Assembly (NCBI GenBank): GCA_023416335.1 | Contig: JAEZHY010000058.1 | Span: forward strand, 1 to 31,440 | Length of the DNA stretch: 31,440 nt | From: Pseudomonadota bacterium | GTDB lineage: Bacteria; Desulfobacterota; Syntrophobacteria; Syntrophobacterales; Syntrophobacteraceae | Direction: 5' to 3' | Part shown: one piece after another, positions 25,183-31,440 of the stretch | How positions within the stretch are numbered: position 1 is the stretch's first letter | How the letters are laid out: the number at the start of each line of letters is the position of its first letter | Program-made: the position numbers and the translations under genes | Notes under the pieces: generated by a model | What the model was told of the DNA's origin: nothing | Database searches by the model: none | Seen by the model: only the letters and a program-made list of their open reading frames with translations

Positions 25183-25956
25183 TCAAAAACCGACCTTAGT
25201 CCAGAACCCCGGTTTCTTTTCTCCCTTGGCGACTTCCGCGTCGCACTTAGCCAGCATTTTTGTGACCGAATCTCCGTAGCCCAGGTCCGAGATGGCCTGA
25301 GGATATTTCTGGACCATCGTGTCAAGCCGCCCCTTTGCCGCTGCGTATTCCTCGATGATCACGTAAAACCTGGCAACCGCAAATTCATGCGAAACGATAC
25401 GTTTCTTGCACTCGAAAAGCTGCTTTTCGGCCTTTTTGGCATACTCGGAATTCGGGAAGTTCTTGATCACCTTGTCGAAAGCCTGCATTGCCACGCTGGT
25501 CTCTTCCGGATCCCGATCGACCGTCGTAAAGGTAAGAAAATGACTCATCCCAATCTGATAGAGCACGTACGGGACGACTTCGTTTCTCGGGTGCAGGCGG
25601 ACGAACTCTTCATACGCCATCGAGGCTTCGTTATACTTTTTATCGTAAAAATAGGCATCGCCGAGCTTCAGTTCCGCAAGAATCGCGAACTTACTGTAAG
25701 GATAATGCTCCTTCAGCTTTTTGAAATCCTCGGTTGCGCCGCTGTAGTCTTTCTGTTTAAGTTTTTGGGTACCTTCCACGGCGAGTTGGTCGGCGGTCTT
25801 ATCGATGGTCTTCGACCCTTTCCCGAACAGGTCGCCGAAGTAGAACTGCTTCAGGTCGGTTCCGCTACATCCGTTCAGGATGAACAGAGCGAAAATGATG
25901 AAGACAAATCCTGAGGGACGGAGCATCTTTTTGGAACGGTGCCGGAAGTAATTCAT
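25183..25956 (-). CDS. bamD: Outer membrane assembly lipoprotein BamD
   Basis: This 257-residue lipoprotein is a component of the BAM complex that folds outer-membrane beta-barrel proteins. The signal ends in a lipobox, FILNGCS, with the lipidated Cys at about residue 30. The mature part is a TPR-like solenoid: repeats are visible in KLKQKDYSGATEDFKKL and FYDKKYNEASMAYEEFVRLHP, followed by YQIGMSHF and AKKAEKQLFECK. The frame is open from a TTG at 25980, but the ATG at 25956 with GGGG upstream gives a normal lipoprotein signal and is preferred. It follows the decayed trxB gene, whose stop is 20 bases upstream of this start. Confidence 0.9.
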   Translation of the reverse strand: MNYFRHRSKKMLRPSGFVFIIFALFILNGCSGTDLKQFYFGDLFGKGSKTIDKTADQLAVEGTQKLKQKDYSGATEDFKKLKEHYPYSKFAILAELKLGDAYFYDKKYNEASMAYEEFVRLHPRNEVVPYVLYQIGMSHFLTFTTVDRDPEETSVAMQAFDKVIKNFPNSEYAKKAEKQLFECKKRIVSHEFAVARFYVIIEEYAAAKGRLDTMVQKYPQAISDLGYGDSVTKMLAKCDAEVAKGEKKPGFWTKVGF

Positions 25957-25976
25957 ATAAACCCCGATTTCGTGGA

Positions 25977-26550
25977 TCAAGAATTGTTCTCGATGTAGCG
26001 GTTTGCATTTAAAGCTGCGGCGGTCCCATCACCTGCTGCTGCCATAACGATCCGGCCTTTTTGAGGACGTCCCCGGCAGCGAAAAACACCGGCAACACCG
26101 ATAGCCGTTTCCCGGTCGGTGATGATGAAACCTGAAGAATCCCGCTCGACCTCAGGAGGAATAGAGCCCAATATGGGTTGTATTCCAACGAAGAGTAAAA
26201 CACCGCTGACCGGAAGCTCCGTTACCCCGGAATTTTTCAGATTCCGAAGCGACAGCCCCGCAACACCTTCCGGTCCATCCGTTCTCTCTGTTATCACGTT
26301 ACAGAGAATAAAGGAAATCTTTTTGTACTCAAAGGCTTTTTCTTGTATCGCCGGAGTGGCCCGAAGCCGCTCCCTCCCTGGAAAAACCAGGATAATTATC
26401 CGCTCTTTCACAGGTGAGCAACTGCCCGCCATAGCCCATCGGGTCCAATACAACCGAGTCCGGACGAGCAAGCGGGGCATACAGGCCGGCTGTCAATCCA
26501 GCCGGCCTTCCACCTATGATTACCATATCGCTGATATTACTGTCTGCCAT
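25977..26550 (-). pseudogene. trxB: Thioredoxin reductase pseudogene (internal deletion and frameshifts)
   Basis: The N-terminal frame (from ATG 26550) encodes the FAD-binding start of TrxB: MVIIGGRPAGLTAGLYA, GYGGQLLTCERADNYPGF. Near 26375-26383 this jumps, in a different frame, to RLRATPAIQEKAFEYKKISF and then ELPVSGVLLFVGIQP, which normally follow the NADPH-binding motif. The segment between, about 120 residues including the CxxC redox centre and the NADPH-binding motif, is missing. The whole is about 190 codons against about 310 in intact TrxB. Near the end a further pair of compensating frameshifts occurs at A and T runs (26082-26086 and 26058-26062), so that FAAGDVLKKAG lies in another frame, before MAAAGDGTAAALNANRY returns. 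GGGPAG is also altered to GGRPAG. It sits right behind trxA, so it was probably its partner gene. Confidence 0.88.
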
Positions 26551-26606
26551 GACTCGAGGAGATTATCTCCGAGGAATACTCCGGGACTTTCTTGTGGAAA
26601 ACTTGC

Positions 26607-26936
26607 TTACGCAACTACCTTGTCGATAGCCGCCGTGATCTGCGATTTTGCAACTGCTCCCGTGATCTGCTCATTTACATTGCCGTTCTTGAAAATGATC
26701 AGAGTGGGAATAGCCCGGATCCCATACTTGCCAGGAATCTTGGGATTATCGTCGACGTTGCATTTTGCCACTTTCAGTTTGGACGCGTAATCGGCCGAAA
26801 GTTCTTCAACAACCGGGGCGATTGCACGGCAGGGACCGCACCAGGGCGCCCAAAAATCGACCAGAACCGGTAAATCCGACTGGAGTACTTCCGTTTCGAA
26901 ACTGCTGTCGGTAACTTCAATTATGTTGCCAGCCAT
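26607..26936 (-). CDS. trxA: Thioredoxin
   Basis: This 109-residue thioredoxin reduces disulfides in cytoplasmic proteins. The active site is WCGPC at residues 32-36 within VLVDFWAPWCGPCRAIAP. The cis-proline loop IRAIPTLIIFKNG is present. A longer frame extends upstream to 27065, but the ATG at 26936 has GAGGAG eight bases upstream and gives the standard length. The promoter is at 27012-27041. The following trxB is a pseudogene, so another reductase (ferredoxin- or flavin-dependent) must be encoded elsewhere if this thioredoxin is functional. Confidence 0.96.
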   Translation of the reverse strand: MAGNIIEVTDSSFETEVLQSDLPVLVDFWAPWCGPCRAIAPVVEELSADYASKLKVAKCNVDDNPKIPGKYGIRAIPTLIIFKNGNVNEQITGAVAKSQITAAIDKVVA

Positions 26937-27011
26937 CAGGTCAGCTCCTCTCCTTTGATGAGGCCCGGGGCCCCAGGTTCTTGAGAACCGGTTTTTGATT
27001 GCCGGATCATC

Positions 27012-27041
27012 CTTATAAAACAATCTTTTCAATATTGTCAA
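27012..27041 (-). promoter_or_regulatory. Sigma-70-type promoter for trxA
   Basis: On the minus strand TTGACA (27036-27041) and TATAAG (27012-27017) are 18 bases apart, close to consensus. The leader of about 70 bases contains a short hairpin (GGTTCT, 2-base loop, AGAACC) at 26976-26989 before the ribosome-binding site. Confidence 0.7.
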
Positions 27042-27351
27042 TTTGCAATCGAAAAGCCGGCTCAAACGGTCCCCGTCCGGTTGCTCGATGCCGATATCCC
27101 GTCCAGAACAGGTTCATCGTTTAATCACATTGAATTAAGACGGCAAAGGTCCTTTTCCTTTCCGGCCTGCAACGCACCGTCAACCCCTCCCTGCCGGGTC
27201 TCGGGAAGTCACCGTTAATCTAATTTCTCCCTCCCCTGCCGACAACATGATGAAAGACTTTGATTTCCGTTGGTGATAATGATAGCGCTTTCCTTTGCGG
27301 GCGCTGCAATAGTCCGCACTTCATTCATTCAGCTGAAGAGGCGAACGGAAA

Positions 27352-28746
27352 ATGGCCGATCACAAGTTGATATTCCGCTGCCAACAGTGCGGCTACATCA
27401 GTCCCAAATGGATGGGCAGGTGCCCTGAATGCGAAACATGGGACTGCTTTATCGAAGAAGTAGCCCTCAAGGGACGCGAGAAAGCCGCAAAGATCGCAAA
27501 GCACCTTTCGGCCCAGCCGATCAGTCTCGATGAAATCCGGGCGGATGGAGAGACTCGATTCCTGACCGGCATAGGCGAGTGGGACCGGGTGCTCGGCGGC
27601 GGCCTGACCAGGGGTTCGCTCGTGCTGCTGGCAGGCGATCCCGGCATAGGAAAATCCACTCTGCTCCTCCAGGCCCTCTCACAGATGACCAGAAACGGCC
27701 CGGTGCTCTATGTTTCCGGCGAGGAGAGCCCCCAGCAGTTGAAGTCCCGAGCGCAGAGGCTCGGCATATCCTCTCACGATCTGCTCATCTTCGCCGAGAC
27801 GTCGCTCGAAGCCGTGATCGACGAAATGGAAAAGAATCCTCCGCTCGTCCTTGCGATCGACTCCATCCAGACCATATATAGCAGGATGCTGGACGTGGCG
27901 CCCGGATCGATCAGCCAGGTGCGCGAATGCGCATCAAGGCTGATGAGAATCGGGAAAGAAGCCGGCATCAGCATATTCATAATCGGCCACGTGACGAAGG
28001 AGGGCGCAATTGCCGGCCCGCGCGCCCTCGAGCACCTGGTCGATACGGTGCTCTACCTCGAGGGCGACAGGACGCACACCTTCCGCCTGCTCCGGGCGGT
28101 CAAGAACCGTTACGGCTCGACGAATGAGGTTGGGGTTTTCGAGATGAAGGAAAGCGGCCTGGAAGAGGTCCCGAATCCTTCTCAGTTGCTCCTTGCGGAG
28201 CGCCCCAAAGGAGTTTCGGGATCCGTCGTTGCCTGTTCGGTCGAAGGGACCCGGCCGATTCTCGTCGAACTACAAGCCCTGGTGAGCGCCACCGGCTGGA
28301 TGCAGCCGCGCAGGACCAGCATGGGAGTGGACACCAACCGACTCTCTCTGCTTCTTGCCGTGCTCGAAAAAAAAGCGGGATTCAATTTCGCCCAGCAGGA
28401 CGTGTTCGTAAATGTTGCCGGGGGAGTGCGCCTCGTCGAACCCGCGGCGGACCTCGCCATGACGACGGCCCTGATGAGCACCTATCTCGACAGGCCGCTC
28501 CCTCCCGACCTGGTTGTCTGGGGAGAAGTGGGACTCGCAGGAGAAGTACGAGGCGTCGGTCACAGCGTGCTGAGGGCGGCCGAGGCTTCCAAACTGGGCT
28601 TCACCACATATATCATGCCCAAAAGCAACGCGGAAAGACTCTCGCAGGAGATGGACGCCCGATGCATCGGGGTCCGCACGCTCCAGGACGTTCTGCAGGT
28701 GCTCTTCGAAGGCATGACCGGCCCTTCGCAAAGAAATGAGGAATGA
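27352..28746 (+). CDS. radA: DNA repair protein RadA (Sms)
   Basis: This 464-residue RecA-like helicase promotes branch migration in recombination repair. The N-terminal zinc finger has cysteines C10, C13, C24 and C27 (CQQCGYISPKWMGRCPEC). Walker A is GDPGIGKST at about residues 95-103, Walker B in LVLAIDSIQTIY, and the family-specific KNRYGSTNE at about 251-259. The C-terminal third is the inactive Lon-protease-like domain, from about residue 300. Length and motifs are complete. It is transcribed divergently from trxA; the 285-base gap contains no clear promoter for it. The downstream HIT gene begins 11 bases after its stop. Confidence 0.96.
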   Translation: MADHKLIFRCQQCGYISPKWMGRCPECETWDCFIEEVALKGREKAAKIAKHLSAQPISLDEIRADGETRFLTGIGEWDRVLGGGLTRGSLVLLAGDPGIGKSTLLLQALSQMTRNGPVLYVSGEESPQQLKSRAQRLGISSHDLLIFAETSLEAVIDEMEKNPPLVLAIDSIQTIYSRMLDVAPGSISQVRECASRLMRIGKEAGISIFIIGHVTKEGAIAGPRALEHLVDTVLYLEGDRTHTFRLLRAVKNRYGSTNEVGVFEMKESGLEEVPNPSQLLLAERPKGVSGSVVACSVEGTRPILVELQALVSATGWMQPRRTSMGVDTNRLSLLLAVLEKKAGFNFAQQDVFVNVAGGVRLVEPAADLAMTTALMSTYLDRPLPPDLVVWGEVGLAGEVRGVGHSVLRAAEASKLGFTTYIMPKSNAERLSQEMDARCIGVRTLQDVLQVLFEGMTGPSQRNEE

Positions 28747-28756
28747 GGAGTCAGGA

Positions 28757-29191
28757 ATGAAAGAAGGCTGCAAGTTCTGCCGTATTATCGCCGGTGAACT
28801 GCCCGCTACGGTTGTATTCGAAGACGAGCACTGCATGGCCTTTCTGGACAACAGGCCTCTTTTCCCCGGCCACTGCCTCCTCCTGCCCAAGACCCACCAC
28901 GAAACGCTGCCCGACCTGCCGAACAACCTTGTCCAACCGCTCTTCACCGATTCAAAGCTCCTCTGCCGCGCAGTGGAAGAGGCCATGCAGGCGGAAGGCA
29001 CCTTTGTCGCCATAAACAATAAAATAAGCCAGAGCGTTCCTCATCTGCATATTCATGTAGTCCCAAGAAGAAAGAAGGACGGACTGAAGGGGTTTTTCTG
29101 GCCGCGTTACAGCTACAGGGATGAAGCGGAAATCGCGGCTGTGGCGGAGGCGGTCAAGGCGGCAATTGAACGGGTTCGATCCGGGGATTGA
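28757..29191 (+). CDS. HIT-family nucleotide-binding protein
   Basis: This 144-residue protein has the histidine triad HLHIH at residues 96-100 (SVPHLHIHVVPR), preceded by the conserved early KFCRIIAGELPA, FLDNRPLFPGHCLLLPK and FVAINNKISQ. HIT proteins of this type hydrolyse nucleotide phosphoramidates or diadenosine polyphosphates; the physiological substrate is not known for most. The frame is open from an ATG at 28736 inside the end of radA, but the ATG at 28757 has GAGG well placed and starts where family members start. It is probably co-transcribed with radA. Cys 5 and Cys 8 (CKFC) could bind zinc. Confidence 0.9.
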   Translation: MKEGCKFCRIIAGELPATVVFEDEHCMAFLDNRPLFPGHCLLLPKTHHETLPDLPNNLVQPLFTDSKLLCRAVEEAMQAEGTFVAINNKISQSVPHLHIHVVPRRKKDGLKGFFWPRYSYRDEAEIAAVAEAVKAAIERVRSGD

Positions 29192-30241
29192 TTTGCCGTG
29201 TCACAGCGTCATCCAGCGAAACAAGCTGCCGGCCGGTACGAACACCTGCGGACGTAGTCGTGAAAGGCTTGAGACAAGTCCGACCTCGAAATCCCGATCT
29301 CGCCAACCGCTCGGGCAATTGCGCGAGCATGTTTGGCTTCGTTTTTAAGCACAAATTTTTTATTTTTCACTGAGTTGGGGATTTCCACGCTTAATAAATC
29401 ATTACCTTCCTCCGCCTAAAATGCAGGTGCACACTTTTCCATGCAGTCTGCCCATAGTCGTATGCTGTCTCTGATGCCAAGTCCTTCTAAAGGAATAGAG
29501 CATTTTTAGTACTAATTCTTAAATAAGCTACTACTATTATGTGCAGCCGCTTCGCGACAATTATTAATATTATTTTTACATAGATTCGCTCCTACGCTCA
29601 TGTTTCCGGTATCACTAATTTCAATTCTTGATCGGGCATGTATGTTGCTTACTGCTCATTCCGTCTCGGGGAAATCCTTTAAAGATTTATGAATAACTAT
29701 CTCTCACTGGCAATCTCCTTGCCGGCGTAAACAGCGGAATCGAGAAACGAACATTCAAGCTCTGTAGCTTTTTTCTCGCTCTGCGTTGTCTGTCCTTTGT
29801 TCTCGTGATCGGCTTATCGCGAAGGGCTGCTGCATTGAAAAGATCTCAATCCACACTCTGTTTTACTGCTCCTCTACTCTTCGACCCAGCCCATCCAGCC
29901 TTATTACTGACGTCGAATCCATTTCGAAACGCAATCGGGAAAGGACATCATCATCCTTTTTCAATCTTGAATATGTCTCACGGGCATGCCTTTCCGGTGA
30001 AAACGGCCGGCTCTCTAAATAAAGGGAGCAGGCCATCATTTATCTGGCAGTACGGTAGTCGGATCGGTCGAAAGGGAACCGGGCTGGTCCCGGCGACTCC
30101 ATTTTCCATCCGTGTTCAAAACAAGAGTGCCCCAATGCTTTCGGAACGAAGCACATAGTGGATCAGAGGATATAGAGTACTATCAAACATATTGGGCTGC
30201 GTGCTGCCGAATGGTGCCAATCAGTCATAAATGGAGACAAC
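29192..30241. other. 1.05-kb region without a supported gene
   Basis: The region is more AT-rich than its neighbours in the middle (about 29440-29700), and open frames are short with no recognisable similarity. A weak 117-codon plus-strand frame (29805-30158) starts with GTG and has a compositionally odd product. I found no tRNA, no clear promoter or terminator, and no large repeat. It separates the housekeeping radA-HIT pair from the exported-repeat genes at the right edge and could be a boundary of acquired DNA. Confidence 0.5.
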
Positions 30242-31369
30242 ATGATTTCCAGGTCAAAGTTCGCTCTGCTGATCCTGCCCCTATTCATTTTTCTTGAATA
30301 CTCAGCCGTCGCATTTGGCGCAAGTGCCACATACATATATGACGACCTGGGGCGTCTTCAGTCGGTGACCTACGATAACGGGACCAAAATTCATTACAAT
30401 GTTGACGAGATAGGAAACAGAACCTCCATGTACTACGAAGGGGGGACATTTCCCGTTTCGGCCGGTTGGAGTGCCGGCGGTTCCATTTCACCAGCTTCGG
30501 CAAATGTGATTTCCGGCGGGTCCGAGACTTTCCTGATAACCCCGGATGTCGGATACCTGGTAAAGGAAGTTCGCGTGGATGGCAGACCCGTTGGGTCTCC
30601 CACAACTTACACATTAGCCAATGTCACGGCACCCCACATAATCGAGGCCGACTTCGAGAAAATCAAATTTCCGATCACGGTCACCGTGGATGGCGGTATC
30701 GGAGGGACAATCACCCCAACAACCACCGAGGTATATTATGGCGACAGCCAAACATTCACCATAACCCCGGCCACTGGGTACCACATCAGTTATGTAGTTG
30801 CCGACACCGCCTCGGTTGGAAAAGTGACGAGTTATACTTTCAGTGAAGTTAAAGCCCCTCACAGTTTACGTGCCGGCTTCAGCAATACCTACGTGATCAG
30901 CACGTCGGTTGTCGGCAATGGAACGATAACCCCTCCTTCTGCCACAGTAACCTTTGGCGGCAGTCAGACCTTCACTATCACCCCGGGTCCGGGTGCTTCG
31001 ATTGTAAATGTTCGTGCAGACACATACTCGCTTGGGACAATCAGCAGCTACACCTTCTCGAACGTGGATTCAGACCACACCCTGGTAGCGGAATTCACTC
31101 AAGAGAATGGCCCGGTGCAAAACAGCCGAACTAATGTAACTTATCCAAACCTCCAGAGTGCATACGATGCTGCCAACAGCGGAGACATCATTAAGTGCAA
31201 GGCTGTTCAGTTCACAGAGAACTTTGAAGCAAACCAGGATAAGTCAATCTACATATACGGCGGATACAACAGCGACTTTACAAGCAATCCAAGCATGACA
31301 GTACTGGTCGGAAATCCCGTAATCAGCAGTGGAAAGGTTACCTGGATAAACTTTAGAATATCTAAGTAA
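30242..31369 (+). CDS. Exported protein with a YD-like segment and three bacterial beta-rich repeats
   Basis: This 375-residue protein begins with a signal peptide (hydrophobic 8-20, likely cleavage after AFGA near 27). Residues 30-65 resemble YD/Rhs repeats: TYIYDDLGRLQSVTYDNG and HYNVDEIGNRTSM. Three repeats of about 70 residues follow at about 70-139, 143-214 and 217-286, sharing GGxISP or GTITP, GGSQTFTITP, then a short strand and an (A/D)xF ending. They resemble surface-protein beta repeats of the InlB B-repeat type. The last 85 residues (NVTYPNLQSAYDAANSGDIIKCKA, then YIYGGYNSDF) look like the beginning of a beta-helix domain that then stops. No enzyme active site is visible; a cell-surface or secreted role is likely. 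GGAG lies five bases upstream of the ATG. A gene in the same direction follows 27 bases later. Confidence 0.8.
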   Translation: MISRSKFALLILPLFIFLEYSAVAFGASATYIYDDLGRLQSVTYDNGTKIHYNVDEIGNRTSMYYEGGTFPVSAGWSAGGSISPASANVISGGSETFLITPDVGYLVKEVRVDGRPVGSPTTYTLANVTAPHIIEADFEKIKFPITVTVDGGIGGTITPTTTEVYYGDSQTFTITPATGYHISYVVADTASVGKVTSYTFSEVKAPHSLRAGFSNTYVISTSVVGNGTITPPSATVTFGGSQTFTITPGPGASIVNVRADTYSLGTISSYTFSNVDSDHTLVAEFTQENGPVQNSRTNVTYPNLQSAYDAANSGDIIKCKAVQFTENFEANQDKSIYIYGGYNSDFTSNPSMTVLVGNPVISSGKVTWINFRISK

Positions 31370-31396
31370 TCTATTTGAATCTCGCATGGAGGAAAT

Positions 31397-31440
31397 ATGA
31401 AGAAAGTAATCATTTTATTACTACTTACGTTATCTACGAC
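31397..31440 (+). CDS. Start of an exported protein (cut by window edge)
   Basis: Only 14 codons are visible: MKKVIILLLLTLST, the start of a signal peptide, behind a good GGAGG ribosome-binding site at 31388-31392. It is probably in the same transcription unit as the repeat protein upstream. The rest lies beyond the window, so no function can be given. Confidence 0.65.
   Translation, partial: MKKVIILLLLTLST

Noticed and set aside
24996..25325. Minus-strand 109-codon frame overlapping the end of bamD
   Set aside because: More than a third overlaps bamD in another frame, and the remainder resembles no known protein.
29154..29354. Minus-strand small frame after the HIT gene, considered as a decayed gene
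   Set aside because: Too short and without recognisable motifs; an alternative frame looked slightly protein-like but has no start or support.
29805..30158. Plus-strand 117-codon frame as a gene
   Set aside because: GTG start without a clear ribosome-binding site, odd composition and no similarity I can recognise.

Overview
The window reads as chromosomal DNA from a Gram-negative, probably deltaproteobacterial (Desulfobacterota) organism. It carries the LPS/Kdo genes kdsA, kdsC and lptA/B/C, a BamD-type lipoprotein, and the classic Gram-negative rpoN neighbourhood (lptB-rpoN-hpf-ptsN-rapZ plus a mannose-type EIIA). The many GC-rich palindromic intergenic repeats and the gene order recall Syntrophobacter-like genomes. 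That placement is an inference; no rRNA gene is present to confirm it.

Layout, left to right. (1) 1-140: a short stretch resembling group II intron-associated sequence (weak call). (2) 141-4409 (-): a 1422-residue protein with a very large unrecognised N-terminal part, an ATP-grasp PEP/pyruvate-binding domain and a C-terminal swivelling phosphohistidine domain. (3) 4410-5006: intergenic region with nested inverted repeats. (4) 5007-11546 (-): lptC-lptA-lptB-rpoN-hpf-ptsN-rapZ-EIIA-rimI, combining LPS transport, the sigma-54 factor, ribosome hibernation and phosphotransferase-type regulators. (5) 11858-15570: a sensor kinase/response regulator pair on + facing a Tat-exported metallophosphoesterase on -. 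(6) 15571-16790: an array of imperfect repeats. (7) 16792-19887 (-): pyrG-kdsA-kdsC. Blocks 4 and 7 are one cluster in many relatives, so blocks 5 and 6 look like an insertion between kdsC and lptC. (8) 20348-20782 (+): a stand-alone receiver protein, followed by about 1 kb of repeats. (9) 21842-24863 (-): rho, rpmE, prfA. (10) 25183-26936 (-): trxA, a decayed trxB and bamD. (11) 27352-29191 (+): radA and a HIT-family gene. (12) 29192-30241: about 1 kb with no convincing gene. (13) 30242-end (+): an exported protein with a YD-like repeat and three beta-rich repeats, then the start of another exported protein.

Functionally, pyrG makes the CTP that activates Kdo, kdsA and kdsC make Kdo, and lptC/A/B move finished LPS outward. 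rpoN encodes sigma-54; ptsN, the EIIA-like protein and rapZ are regulators commonly encoded beside it. rho, rpmE, prfA and rimI are core transcription and translation genes.

I found no clearly new defence or mobile system. The points most worth following are the trxB pseudogene lacking its redox centre beside an intact trxA, the oversized PEP-binding protein, the split kds/lpt cluster, the palindrome over the rpmE promoter, and repeat families shared between intergenic regions 5 kb apart.
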